A DNA stretch of 64,000 bases from Fibrella arboris. Lineage in GTDB: Bacteria > Bacteroidota > Bacteroidia > Cytophagales > Spirosomataceae. The notes beneath the pieces are model-generated. The model saw only the letters and a program-made list of their open reading frames with translations, was not told the origin of the DNA and searched no databases. Positions 8,802-18,205 of this stretch are shown in pieces. Position 1 is the stretch's first letter, and each line of letters begins with the position of its first letter. Location of the stretch: the NCBI RefSeq assembly GCF_041321095.1, contig NZ_JBGGWE010000001.1:558001-622000 (forward strand). Direction: 5' to 3'. The position numbers and the translations under genes were made by a program.

Positions 8802-11800
8802 ATGAAACTCTTCGCGTTCAGTTGCCGCTTTCTCTTCTTACTACTTTCAGGTTATTGTTCTTTTGCCCAGGTACAGGTTTCTTTCCCGGTTACACGTGCT
8901 GTTTTTCAGCGAAATTCAGCAAATAATGCCTCTGTCAGTATAACGGGCACATATACTGTTTCCATCACCCGAATCGAAGCGCGTGCAGAAGCACGTAACG
9001 GCCAGGGCACTACTACCGGCTGGCAAACCATTGTCGCCAACCCACAAGGCGGTGCCTTCACCGGAGCATTGACTATGCAGGGTGGCTGGTATAACCTAAC
9101 GGTTCGCCTGATGCGCGATAACCAGGAGGTCGGCAGCCAAACGATCGAACGGGTTGGTGTGGGCGAAGTATTTATAATAGCTGGTCAGTCGAATGCAGGA
9201 CGAATAGCGGAAAACGAACGGAGAGACGGTGTGTCGGCCCAAGATGACCGGGTTAGCAGTGTCGTTTTTCAGTATAATGACAATCAATATCCAGCTGATG
9301 CGCCAAGTCCGGTTTTTTCCCATCTCGACGGACCCAATGATATTGCTCCCTTTGGCATCGGTTCCTGGTGCTGGGGGACACTGGGCGACCTATTAGCCGC
9401 CCGCCTGAACGTACCTGTCCTCTTTTTCAACGCTGTATTTAATGGAACATCCGTTAGAAACTGGGCAGAGACGGCCACTGGTGATCGCACAGTTAGTGAC
9501 TATACTCCCGTTTTTTATCCGCCCAAGCAACCTTACTTCCATCTAAAATTAGCCTTGCAGAACTATGCGAGTATGATGGGTGTGCGGGCTGTTCTTTGGC
9601 ATCAGGGCGAAGCTGACAATCAGTTTGAAACCCCTGCCAGTCTGTACGCCGAGCGATTACAGGTGGTAATCGACCAAAGTAGGGCCGATTTTGGCAAAAA
9701 TATACCGTGGGTGGTTGCTCGTGCATCGTATAGCGATCTTTACTCATTCGACCAAAAGGTGATCGATGGACAAAACCAGGTCATCGCCAATAAACCCAAT
9801 ACGTTCGCCGGGCCTAACACTGATCTGATCCAGATTCCCCGAGCAAGGGCACCGCTATTTGATCCCGTGCATTTTGATAATCCAGGACTAAGTGAAGTGG
9901 CATCAGCCTGGAGCGCTAGTCTAAACAGCGCATTTTTTAGCAATACCACGCCCATCAATCCGGCTGGCGCACCAATAGTAACAGTTAGCTGCGCGGGTAA
10001 CAATGCGGTTACTTATTCTGTCACCAACTACCAGCAGGTCTTTTGGGACTCAGGCGAGACAGGCCAAACGATTACAAAACCAGCCGGTAGTACCGTACGG
10101 GCGAAAGTGAAAGACGCCCTCGGCAACCTGCATTATACGCAAACCCTTACGACTGCTCCTGCCCCCACTATCCAGGCCGACGGACCCACGAAGTTCTGCG
10201 AAACGGGCCGCGTAAACCTCACAGCCACTACTGATCGGGATTTTGTCTGGAACACGGGGGCAGTGAGCAAGACTATCAGCGTGACCAGCACTGGAAATTA
10301 TTCAGTATCGGTCAAAGATGTAACTGGTTGTACGTTCACATCAAATGTTATTCCTGTCTCGATCAACCCCATTCCGGCCCGGCCAACCATTACAACGGAG
10401 GGATCGCTGACCTCGTGCCTGGGCGACAACACAACGCTATCGGCCAGCCCGGCAGCGACTTACAACTGGAGCAATGGCGAACGTACCCAGCGTATAATCG
10501 TTAGCCAGTCGGGTAGCTACTCATTAACTGTAGCCGATGAGAATGGCTGTACCTCACCGGCTTCGGTTGTGATCAGTGCCACGGTCAACCCTCGTCCCGA
10601 TCCTCTCTCAATCAACTTTACCGGCCGTACTACTTTTTGTGCGAATGAGTCGATAACGCTCAATGCCAGTACTGCCCCCGTATATGAATGGAGCAACGGA
10701 ACAACCACACCAAGCGTAGTCGTCAACCAATCGGGCCACTACACCGTACGTACCCGGAATTCATTCAATTGCCCATCGGCCCCATCCAATGTGGTAGCCG
10801 TAGTGGTGAACCCTTTGCCTGTGACACCCCTTATCAGCAGTGAACGAGCTACCACCTTTTGTCAGGGCGACAATACAGTGCTGGCCGTCACAAACACATC
10901 TGCGTCGGGGTATAACTGGAGTAATGGGGCTCGAACGCCCCGTCTTACAGTAACCCAGTCGGGTAGTTATTCACTAACGCTTTCTGATGGAAATGGCTGT
11001 GTTTCAGCGCCATCAAATGTAATTGCCATTCTGGTCAACCCCGTTCCGGCCTTACCGCAGGTAACAGCCAGTGGGCGAACTATTTTCTGCGCCAACGAAT
11101 CGGTAACACTGACGGCCAGCCCCGAAGCGAATTACGAATGGAGTAGTGGCCAATCAACGCAAAGCATTACTGTTAACCAGTCGGGTAGCTATTCGATTCG
11201 GACACGCAACCAGTTTAATTGCTTTTCAGAACGTTCAGGGCCAATTAATGTAACAGTAAATCCGCTGCCTGCCACGCCAACTATCAGCAACGAACGACCA
11301 ACCACCTTTTGCCAGGGCGACAACACAGTGTTGGTAGCGAGCCCAGCCGTAGCTTATAACTGGAATACGGGCGTGCAAACGCAACGATTGACTATTACCC
11401 AAAGCGGAAATTTTTCGTTGACAGTATCTGATGCCAATGGGTGTGTGTCGTTGCCCTCAGTTGTTGTTCCCGTAGTCGCTAATCCATTACCAGCAACGCC
11501 ACAGCTTACCGCTAGCGGGTCTACGACCTTTTGCGCTAATGAATCAATTACCCTAAGCGCAAGTGCCGAAACCAGTTACCTCTGGAACACAGGGCAGACC
11601 ACACGTAGTATCGGTGTTAACCAGTCAGGTACGTATCTGGTGCGTACTCGTAATCAGTTTAACTGTGAATCTGCACCATCAAACGCGGTTACGATCCTGG
11701 TCAACCCGTTACCCGCGCCACCTATCGTATCGGCCAGAGGATCACTTACCTTCTGTGAAGGAACGAGTGTGACATTACAGACAAACTCGCCACTACGCAC

Positions 11801-12416
11801 GTTCTGGTCAACAGGTGATTCGACGCTTACTCTTGTGGTTCGTCAGGCTGGTTTTTATACCGCTCGCGTCCGTGACAGCAATGGCTGCTTGTCTCCTAAT
11901 AGCTTATCTGTTGCAACAAGTGTACTTCTGCGGCCACAGGCTCCCCAACTGGCGCAGGTTGGTACGTACCTATTGCAAGCAACTGGTGCGGCAGCAACTG
12001 AGCGCTATTACTGGCACCGCGATGCAGATTCGCTGACTGTGGCAACTGCCCAGTTGCGTGTAACACAGACAGGGGTCTATAGCGTCCAAACAGCCACTAC
12101 TTATTCCCCAACGTTGGTCTGCCTATCGGCTCCTTCCACAAGCTATACCTATCAGCTACCAACCGAGAACCAGAATATCAGCCTTTACCCCAACCCCAAC
12201 CCGACGGGTGACTTCCTGATCGAGACCCTGGTTGACCTGAGCAATGCGGTTATCACTGTTTATACTCTTAGTGGCCAACAGGTGTATCAGACAACCCCTA
12301 CGCTACTCGACGGACGGCGACAGATCTCGTTGACCTCGCTTTTGCCAGGCCCTTATCTGATCATGATCCAGTCGGGCAGTACGAAAGTGACGAAACGTGT
12401 ACAGATTGGTCTGTAA
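8802..12416 (+). CDS. Secreted SASA-family esterase-like protein with eight Ig-like repeats and a T9SS sorting domain
   Basis: A signal peptide (MKLFAFSCRFLFLLLSGYCS, then FAQ) argues for the ATG at 8802 rather than the in-frame ATG at 8784. The catalytic part carries the sialate O-acetylesterase (SASA) signatures: GQSNAG near residue 127, WHQGEAD near 266 and DPVHF near 355, which supply the Ser, the Gln/Glu pair and the Asp/His. After a linker, eight repeats of about 73 residues follow, each with two Cys (for example FCQGDNT and NGC). The C-terminus has the YPNP motif and a beta domain typical of type A T9SS sorting signals, so the protein should be exported to the cell surface. The substrate is unknown; acetylated or esterified glycan is the likely class. 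Confidence 0.85.
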   Translation: MKLFAFSCRFLFLLLSGYCSFAQVQVSFPVTRAVFQRNSANNASVSITGTYTVSITRIEARAEARNGQGTTTGWQTIVANPQGGAFTGALTMQGGWYNLTVRLMRDNQEVGSQTIERVGVGEVFIIAGQSNAGRIAENERRDGVSAQDDRVSSVVFQYNDNQYPADAPSPVFSHLDGPNDIAPFGIGSWCWGTLGDLLAARLNVPVLFFNAVFNGTSVRNWAETATGDRTVSDYTPVFYPPKQPYFHLKLALQNYASMMGVRAVLWHQGEADNQFETPASLYAERLQVVIDQSRADFGKNIPWVVARASYSDLYSFDQKVIDGQNQVIANKPNTFAGPNTDLIQIPRARAPLFDPVHFDNPGLSEVASAWSASLNSAFFSNTTPINPAGAPIVTVSCAGNNAVTYSVTNYQQVFWDSGETGQTITKPAGSTVRAKVKDALGNLHYTQTLTTAPAPTIQADGPTKFCETGRVNLTATTDRDFVWNTGAVSKTISVTSTGNYSVSVKDVTGCTFTSNVIPVSINPIPARPTITTEGSLTSCLGDNTTLSASPAATYNWSNGERTQRIIVSQSGSYSLTVADENGCTSPASVVISATVNPRPDPLSINFTGRTTFCANESITLNASTAPVYEWSNGTTTPSVVVNQSGHYTVRTRNSFNCPSAPSNVVAVVVNPLPVTPLISSERATTFCQGDNTVLAVTNTSASGYNWSNGARTPRLTVTQSGSYSLTLSDGNGCVSAPSNVIAILVNPVPALPQVTASGRTIFCANESVTLTASPEANYEWSSGQSTQSITVNQSGSYSIRTRNQFNCFSERSGPINVTVNPLPATPTISNERPTTFCQGDNTVLVASPAVAYNWNTGVQTQRLTITQSGNFSLTVSDANGCVSLPSVVVPVVANPLPATPQLTASGSTTFCANESITLSASAETSYLWNTGQTTRSIGVNQSGTYLVRTRNQFNCESAPSNAVTILVNPLPAPPIVSARGSLTFCEGTSVTLQTNSPLRTFWSTGDSTLTLVVRQAGFYTARVRDSNGCLSPNSLSVATSVLLRPQAPQLAQVGTYLLQATGAAATERYYWHRDADSLTVATAQLRVTQTGVYSVQTATTYSPTLVCLSAPSTSYTYQLPTENQNISLYPNPNPTGDFLIETLVDLSNAVITVYTLSGQQVYQTTPTLLDGRRQISLTSLLPGPYLIMIQSGSTKVTKRVQIGL
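10180..11920 (+). repeat. Tandem coding repeats in two alternating types
   Basis: About eight 73-residue units lie inside the SASA protein. Units 2, 4 and 6 carry C-x-GDNT and end DxNGC. Units 3, 5 and 7 carry FCANES and end RTRNxFNC. Matching landmarks recur every 444-450 bases (CTTTT before CAGGGCGACAA near 10857 and 11307), so the duplicated unit is a pair of domains. Confidence 0.75.
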
Positions 12417-12436
12417 TAATCACCGGTTGAACGCGT

Positions 12437-12444
12437 TAACTTTG
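12437..12444 (+). promoter_or_regulatory. Possible -7 box for the second SASA gene
   Basis: TAACTTTG matches TAnnTTTG and sits 72 bases before the ATG at 12517. No TTG stands at the proper distance upstream, so the support is weak. Confidence 0.3.
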
Positions 12445-12516
12445 TGGTCTATTGGCTCCATCGCCGATACCCTAATTCAGGTGATTAGAGCAGTCTTATT
12501 ACCTACCAACTACTCT

Positions 12517-14730
12517 ATGAACAGTATATCTATGCGCTGGATTTTATACGGGCTATTCGTTTGTTTACTTACATCACCAACATTTGCGCAGACGCTGGCT
12601 ACTGGTATTGATATTACGTATCCGGAAACCCGTGCCGTATTTCAGCGAGACAACGATAACACTACCACCATTTTTGTTTCCGGTTCTTACTTCCAGCCTG
12701 TCGATAGCCTCCAGGTACGTTTGGTTGCCGAAGTAGCGGGGCAGGGAATCAATACCGAATGGCGAACCCTGCAAAAGGCCGTTCAGGGTGGTGTCTTTCA
12801 GGGCCGAATAAAAGGTACGGGTGGTTGGTATCGCCTCGAAGTGCAGGGATTTTACAACGGGGCTGTAGTGGCCAGCGATGTCGTTCGTAAAGTTGGCATC
12901 GGCGAAGTATTTATTATCACGGGGCAATCCAACGCACAGGGTTTTCAGGATTTTGGCGCCGTTGGGGCCGCCGATGACCGGGTTAATTGCGTCAGCTATA
13001 ACAATTCACTGGCCAACTCGCTGGCAGACCCACCCGCTCCTGTTTTCGAACAATTGAGTGCCACCTCGGTGATCGGTATGCGGGGGCAAAGTGCCTGGTG
13101 CTGGGGGCGACTTGGCGACCTGTTGGCTCAACAGTACAACGTGCCTGTGCTATTTATCAACACGGCCTGGGCTGGTACAACTATCCGAAACTGGATTGAA
13201 AGTTTCGACGATAAAGTAACGAAGAACATTTTTGCACTTGGTACCCCCAACGAAAATATGCCCAGGGGTATGCCATACGCCAATCTGCGTATTGCGCTAC
13301 GCTATTATTGCTCACTACAGGGGCTCAGGGCCATTCTCTGGCACCAGGGCGAAACGGATAATATTCCACTTCATCTGGAACGCGAAGAATACCGGCGGTT
13401 ATTACAGAGCCTGATTGATAAAACGCGCACCGACACCAATCGTTACCCAGCCTGGATTCTGGCCCGCGCTTCTAGAAATAGTCAGTTAGACGGCACCTGC
13501 TTTCAGAATTGCAATGGTAACCAGGATTGTATTGATAAATGCCCGAATGTCTTTTCAAACAGCGATAAAATCACGGGCGGCCAAACGGACATTATCAACT
13601 CATTTAATAATAACGTATACGCAGGTCCATTTACCGACAATATCCAGCCCGCCCGGCCCGATGGCGTTCACTTTTCGGGCGATGGCCTCCTTCAGTTAGC
13701 ACAAGCCTGGTACCAAAGCATGAGCCCGGTCTTTTTTGCCAGCTCGATTCCACTGCTCCCTACTGTGCAGCCAACAATAGCTGCCGCCTGCGGCCCAACG
13801 GATAACAGCATAAACGTAGTCCTCCCTTCAGGTTTCAGTAGCTACACATGGCGCACCGGGCAAACAACCCGTACCTTGACCATCACGCAGCCTGGCCAAT
13901 ACGAGGCCACCATGAAAGACGCGAGTGGTAATACGTTCTTATCGCCTAAGATTGACGTTCGTGCTCCCCTTCAGCCTGCTGTGCCTACTATTTCCGTAGC
14001 GCAACAAGGGACGGCAGTAGCGGCTTCGCAACAGCAAATCTGTGCCGATTCAGTGCTATCGTTAGTGGCTAACGTACCCACACAGGCCGCGGCCCAGTGG
14101 AGCAACGGGATCAATCAGCGCGTGCTGAATGCCGGTAATGCGGGCACCTATAGTGTCAGGGCCGTAAATACCTATGGTTGCCGATCGGCCAGCTCTCCAG
14201 CCATTACGCTCATCGTACGGCCTAAGTTAGTGACGCCTACTATTGCGCAGGCTGGCGTATATACCCTACAGGCCACCTTACCGGCTTACCCCAATAATGA
14301 ACAGTTTGACTGGCGCCGGGGCACAACGTTCCTGAATAACCAGAACGGAGCCATTGCCAAGGCCATTATCACCGGGACGTATTCTGCCCGTGCCAAAGCG
14401 AAATTCACCCTCGCTGGTGCACCAGATCTGACTTGTTATTCCAACTTCTCCAATGAGATTCCATTTGTCTCATCGGAGAACTCTGAAGGCTTAAGCGTCT
14501 ATCCGAATCCGGCTTCGAACGGTTATATAGCCGTCGAAACGGTAGAGAACCTACAGAACGTTGAGCTGACGGTACATACGCTTACGGGCCAGCTGGTTTT
14601 TTCTGCCAAAGTTCCTTCTTTCGATGAGCGAAAACTCATCAGCGTAGCCGGGCTTACCTCTGGTCAGTACATTGTTCGCCTGAAAACCGCAGGCTTCAAC
14701 GTGGCCAAGCGTATTGTGGTTATCCAGTAA
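12517..14730 (+). CDS. Secreted SASA-family esterase-like protein with T9SS sorting domain
   Basis: This is a paralog of the preceding gene with fewer Ig-like units. The frame opens at 12397 inside the previous gene, but a signal peptide starts at MNSISMRWILYGLFVC, so 12517 (or the ATG at 12532) is the likely start. SASA motifs are GQSNAQ near residue 136, WHQGETD near 275 and DGVHF near 383. An insert near residues 328-343 holds four Cys (CFQNCNGNQDCIDKC), absent from the first paralog. One or two degenerate Ig-like units follow, then a YPNP-type T9SS sorting domain. Surface esterase action on glycans is inferred. Confidence 0.85.
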   Translation: MNSISMRWILYGLFVCLLTSPTFAQTLATGIDITYPETRAVFQRDNDNTTTIFVSGSYFQPVDSLQVRLVAEVAGQGINTEWRTLQKAVQGGVFQGRIKGTGGWYRLEVQGFYNGAVVASDVVRKVGIGEVFIITGQSNAQGFQDFGAVGAADDRVNCVSYNNSLANSLADPPAPVFEQLSATSVIGMRGQSAWCWGRLGDLLAQQYNVPVLFINTAWAGTTIRNWIESFDDKVTKNIFALGTPNENMPRGMPYANLRIALRYYCSLQGLRAILWHQGETDNIPLHLEREEYRRLLQSLIDKTRTDTNRYPAWILARASRNSQLDGTCFQNCNGNQDCIDKCPNVFSNSDKITGGQTDIINSFNNNVYAGPFTDNIQPARPDGVHFSGDGLLQLAQAWYQSMSPVFFASSIPLLPTVQPTIAAACGPTDNSINVVLPSGFSSYTWRTGQTTRTLTITQPGQYEATMKDASGNTFLSPKIDVRAPLQPAVPTISVAQQGTAVAASQQQICADSVLSLVANVPTQAAAQWSNGINQRVLNAGNAGTYSVRAVNTYGCRSASSPAITLIVRPKLVTPTIAQAGVYTLQATLPAYPNNEQFDWRRGTTFLNNQNGAIAKAIITGTYSARAKAKFTLAGAPDLTCYSNFSNEIPFVSSENSEGLSVYPNPASNGYIAVETVENLQNVELTVHTLTGQLVFSAKVPSFDERKLISVAGLTSGQYIVRLKTAGFNVAKRIVVIQ

Positions 14731-14776
14731 GCCGTTTTATAACTAACTTGCGGTCCTCTTAAAGCCCGTTCAATGC

Positions 14777-15151
14777 ATGAACACAGCATCGTATTTGCCT
14801 TCCGATTACGTACCCATCTTTATCCAGTTGGCCCTGGCCCTGGGGTTTATCATCACAACGATGGTCGTTACCCACAGCATCGGCCCAAAACGCCACAGCC
14901 AGAAAAAGGACGACCCATTTGAATGTGGTATTCCCGCCCAGGGGGATGCACGTGCGCCTATTTCGATTAAGTACTTCTTGATCGCAATTCTGTTCGTTTT
15001 ATTCGACGTAGAAGTAATCTTTTTGTACCCCTGGGCTGTTAACTTTTTAAAGCTTGGCACCGCTGGTTTCATCCAGATGATTTTGTTTATGGGCCTGCTT
15101 CTGGCTGGCTTCTATTACGTTATTCGGAAAGGCGTTTTGAATTGGGAATAA
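14777..15151 (+). CDS. nuoA: NADH-quinone oxidoreductase subunit A
   Basis: NuoA is a small membrane subunit of complex I. The 124-residue protein has three hydrophobic segments (about 12-32, 71-91 and 97-117). It also has the family motif KKDDPFECGIPAQGDAR in the loop after the first helix and KYFLIAILFVLFDVEVIFLYP. It heads the nuo operon; nuoB follows after 65 bases. Confidence 0.94.
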   Translation: MNTASYLPSDYVPIFIQLALALGFIITTMVVTHSIGPKRHSQKKDDPFECGIPAQGDARAPISIKYFLIAILFVLFDVEVIFLYPWAVNFLKLGTAGFIQMILFMGLLLAGFYYVIRKGVLNWE

Positions 15152-15216
15152 ACAAAGGCATATGGACCCCGTAGCTTGCTCTGGTCACAATCCATTGCCT
15201 TCGAACAAAAAAGATT

Positions 15217-15762
15217 ATGTCATCATCTGTCAAGATGGTAGAGGCCCCCGAAGGCCATGAAGGCTCGGGGTTCTTTGCTACTTCGCTCGATAAAGTTGTT
15301 GGTATGGCCCGGGCAAATTCGCTCTGGCCTTTGCCATTTGCCACCTCTTGTTGTGGCATCGAATTTATGGCCACAATGGGGTCGCATTACGATTTCGCCC
15401 GTTTTGGTTCTGAACGGCCCAGTTTCTCGCCCCGGCAGGCTGATCTGCTCATGGTGATGGGGACGATCGCTAAAAAAATGGCCCCGATTGTAAAGCAGGT
15501 CTATCTTCAGATGGCTGAACCCCGCTGGGTGATTGCCATGGGAGCCTGTGCTAGTAGCGGAGGAATTTTCGATACCTACAGTGTACTACAGGGTATTGAT
15601 CGGATTATCCCGGTAGACGTGTATATACCTGGCTGCCCGCCCCGCCCCGAGCAGGTAATTGAAGGGCTGATGCAGATTCAGGAGATGGCCCGTAACGAAT
15701 CTACCCGCCGTCGTAACACAGAAGAGTACCAGTTGCTGTTGAATTCATATGGCATTCAATAG
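15217..15762 (+). CDS. nuoB: NADH-quinone oxidoreductase subunit B
   Basis: NuoB binds iron-sulfur cluster N2, the last electron carrier before quinone. The 181-residue protein has the cluster ligands in SCCGIEFMA, GACASSGG and GCPPRPEQ. It also has the long central helix region RQADLLMVMGTIAKKMAP. An in-frame ATG at 15235 would shorten it by six residues; I keep 15217. It lies between nuoA and nuoC. Confidence 0.95.
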   Translation: MSSSVKMVEAPEGHEGSGFFATSLDKVVGMARANSLWPLPFATSCCGIEFMATMGSHYDFARFGSERPSFSPRQADLLMVMGTIAKKMAPIVKQVYLQMAEPRWVIAMGACASSGGIFDTYSVLQGIDRIIPVDVYIPGCPPRPEQVIEGLMQIQEMARNESTRRRNTEEYQLLLNSYGIQ

Positions 15763-15794
15763 CCTGTCTGAATTGTCTAATAAGAACCTCCCGT

Positions 15795-16295
15795 ATGCTC
15801 ACTAACCAGGCCATTGCCGAAGACCTGATTAAGCAGTTTGGCGCGAACGTGTACGATTTCGATGAGCCCTATGGCCTCCTGACGTTATCGGCATCACGAG
15901 AGCAAATCGTACCTATTCTGCTGTATCTCAAAGATCATAAAACGTATCAGATCAATTTTCTGACAGACATCACTGGCGTTCATTACCCAGATGAGCCGGG
16001 TCGTGAGTTTTGTGTAGTTTATCACGCCCACAGTCTGGTCCATAATTTCCGGGTACGTATCAAAGTATTCCTGTCAGAGGCAGATCTGCACATTCCCAGC
16101 ATGACTGTCCTGTATGCATCGGCCAACTGGATGGAGCGCGAAACCTTTGATTTCTTCGGCATTCAGTTCGATGGTCATCCAAATCTGGTTCGTATTCTAA
16201 ATATGGAAGAGATGGATTACTACCCCATGCGGAAGCAGTACCCGCTGGAAGACGGCACTCGGGAAGATAAGATAGACGCCTTGTTTGGGCGATAA
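15795..16295 (+). CDS. nuoC: NADH-quinone oxidoreductase subunit C
   Basis: NuoC is a peripheral-arm subunit packed against NuoD and NuoB. The 166-residue protein carries the 30-kDa subunit signature, seen here as ASANWMERETFDFFGIQFDG, and ends MRKQYPLEDGTREDK. It is a separate gene, not fused to nuoD as in enteric bacteria. A 39-bp inverted repeat occupies the gap before nuoD. Confidence 0.94.
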   Translation: MLTNQAIAEDLIKQFGANVYDFDEPYGLLTLSASREQIVPILLYLKDHKTYQINFLTDITGVHYPDEPGREFCVVYHAHSLVHNFRVRIKVFLSEADLHIPSMTVLYASANWMERETFDFFGIQFDGHPNLVRILNMEEMDYYPMRKQYPLEDGTREDKIDALFGR

Positions 16296-16303
16296 ACTAA
16301 AGC

Positions 16304-16404
16304 AGTTGTCTGTTTACTGTTTTCCGTTTACTGTTGCGCTGCTTAATCGCCAGTAACGAGCACAGGCAGCGCAACGGTAAACGGAAAACAGTAAACAGAC
16401 AACT
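16304..16404 (+). repeat. Heptad-built long inverted repeat between nuoC and nuoD
   Basis: Left arm 16304-16342 and right arm 16366-16404 pair over 39 positions with one mismatch that would be G-U in RNA. From the outside, the left arm reads TTTACTG (16313), TTTTCCG (16320), TTTACTG (16327) and then the apical TTGCGCTGC (16334-16342). The loop is 23 bases. nuoD starts 9 bases after the repeat. No terminator T-run is present. Confidence 0.93.
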
Positions 16405-16413
16405 TGACTTGTT

Positions 16414-17658
16414 ATGACCACTGAAGATCTTAGCATAGACGCTGTTGGAGCACGCAATACCCCGGCAACTCCCGAAGGGCCCATTCAGTACGTTAATGAA
16501 CTGACGACATTGAATCTGGGGCCTACTCACCCGGCCACCCACGGTATTTTCCAGAACATCCTGCAAATGGACGGTGAAAAAATCGTGTCGGGCGAACAAA
16601 CCATTGGCTATATCCATCGGGCGTTCGAAAAAATAGCCGAACGCCGGCCTTTATATCAGATTACGACGCTTACCGACCGAATGAATTATTGCTCGTCACC
16701 GATCAATAACCTCGGCTGGATGATGACTGTCGAAAAACTACTGGGTGTACAGACGCCAAAACGGGCCGACTATATCCGGGTGATCATGATGGAGCTGGCC
16801 CGTATCTCAGATCACCTCATCTGTAACGGTATTCTCGGCGTTGATACGGGTGCATTTACGGGATTCCTGTATCTGTTCGAAGAGCGCGAAAACATTTACG
16901 AGATCTACGAGGAAATGTGCGGTGCCCGTCTGACTACCAACATGGGTCGGATCGGCGGTATGGAACGAGACCTGTCAGCCGAAGCGATTCGCAAGATCCG
17001 TAAGTTTCTCAAGGATTTCCCTCCCGTGATGAAGGAGTTTGAGAAGCTCTTTAACCGGAACCGCATCTTCATGGATCGGATCGTCGACGTAGGGCCAATC
17101 ACCGCTGAACGGGCATTGAGCTATGGCTTTACCGGCCCCAACCTGCGGGCCGCCGGCGTAGACTACGATGTTCGGGCCATGAATCCATATTCATCTTACG
17201 AAGATTTCGAATTTGAGATTCCTGTTGGTGAAAGCGGCGACACGTACGACCGGTTCATGGTGCGTAACGAAGAAATTTGGCAGAGCCTGCGCATTATAGA
17301 ACAGGCGCTTGATAAGTTACCCGACGGCCCCTATTATGCCGATGCACCGGAATACTACCTGCCGCCCAAACAGGAAGTATATAAAAACATGGAAGCCCTG
17401 ATTTACCACTTCAAAATTGTGATGGGCGAGATTGATGCACCGGTTGGCGAAGTATATCACGCCGTAGAAGGCGGAAATGGTGAACTCGGCTTTTATCTGA
17501 TAAGTGATGGAGGCCGTGCGCCCTATCGGTTACACTTCCGTCGCCCTAGTTTTATTTATTATCAGGCATTTCCGGAAATGTGCAAAGGCACAACCTTGTC
17601 AGATGCCATTGTCATTATGAGTAGCCTGAATGTGATTGCAGGCGAATTAGACGCATAA
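16414..17658 (+). CDS. nuoD: NADH-quinone oxidoreductase subunit D
   Basis: NuoD lies at the quinone-binding site of complex I. The 414-residue protein has the 49-kDa subunit signature LGPTHPATHGIFQNILQMDG at about 30-49, EQTIGYIHRAFEK, and the C-terminal GRAPYRLHFRRPSF and VIAGELDA. The first 28 residues are an extension before the conserved core. It is followed after 9 bases by nuoE. Confidence 0.95.
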   Translation: MTTEDLSIDAVGARNTPATPEGPIQYVNELTTLNLGPTHPATHGIFQNILQMDGEKIVSGEQTIGYIHRAFEKIAERRPLYQITTLTDRMNYCSSPINNLGWMMTVEKLLGVQTPKRADYIRVIMMELARISDHLICNGILGVDTGAFTGFLYLFEERENIYEIYEEMCGARLTTNMGRIGGMERDLSAEAIRKIRKFLKDFPPVMKEFEKLFNRNRIFMDRIVDVGPITAERALSYGFTGPNLRAAGVDYDVRAMNPYSSYEDFEFEIPVGESGDTYDRFMVRNEEIWQSLRIIEQALDKLPDGPYYADAPEYYLPPKQEVYKNMEALIYHFKIVMGEIDAPVGEVYHAVEGGNGELGFYLISDGGRAPYRLHFRRPSFIYYQAFPEMCKGTTLSDAIVIMSSLNVIAGELDA

Positions 17659-17667
17659 GAATTAGCC

Positions 17668-18168
17668 ATGACCACCGAAGCGCACCCTAACGTTACCTTC
17701 ACGCCCGAGCGGCTGACGCTGGCAAAGGAGATTATTGCCCGGTATCCGGCTGGTAAGCAAAAATCAGCCCTATTACCCCTACTTCACTTATTACAGGAAC
17801 AGGAAGGCTGGACTAGCCCCGAAGGGATGGATATGGTTGCCGGACTTCTGGATATCCAGCCGATAGAAGCCTACGAAGTGGCCTCGTTCTATACGATGTA
17901 CCATCTTGAGCCAGTCGGTAAACACGTTATTGAATACTGCCGTACCGGCCCGTGCTGCCTGATGGGGGGTGAAGAGGTATACGATCACTTGAAACGATCG
18001 CTTGGTATCGAAGCCGGCCAAACCACCCCCGATGGTTTGTTCACGGTGAAAGAAGTGGAATGTCTGGCTGCCTGTGGGATGGGGCCCGTATTTCAGATTC
18101 GGGAAAAATATTACATGAATTTAACGAATGACCGCGTCGACGAGATCATTCGCGAGTTGAGTGCCTAG
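17668..18168 (+). CDS. nuoE: NADH-quinone oxidoreductase subunit E
   Basis: NuoE holds the 2Fe-2S cluster N1a in the NADH-oxidising module. The 166-residue thioredoxin-like protein has ligands in CRTGPCCLMGG and ECLAACGMGP. The N-terminal helical part includes ALLPLLHLLQEQEGW. Normally nuoF would follow; here a PhyH-like gene stands between them. Confidence 0.94.
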   Translation: MTTEAHPNVTFTPERLTLAKEIIARYPAGKQKSALLPLLHLLQEQEGWTSPEGMDMVAGLLDIQPIEAYEVASFYTMYHLEPVGKHVIEYCRTGPCCLMGGEEVYDHLKRSLGIEAGQTTPDGLFTVKEVECLAACGMGPVFQIREKYYMNLTNDRVDEIIRELSA

Positions 18169-18205
18169 CCAACTGCGTACTCATTAGTGTCACCGTAACA
18201 GAAAA

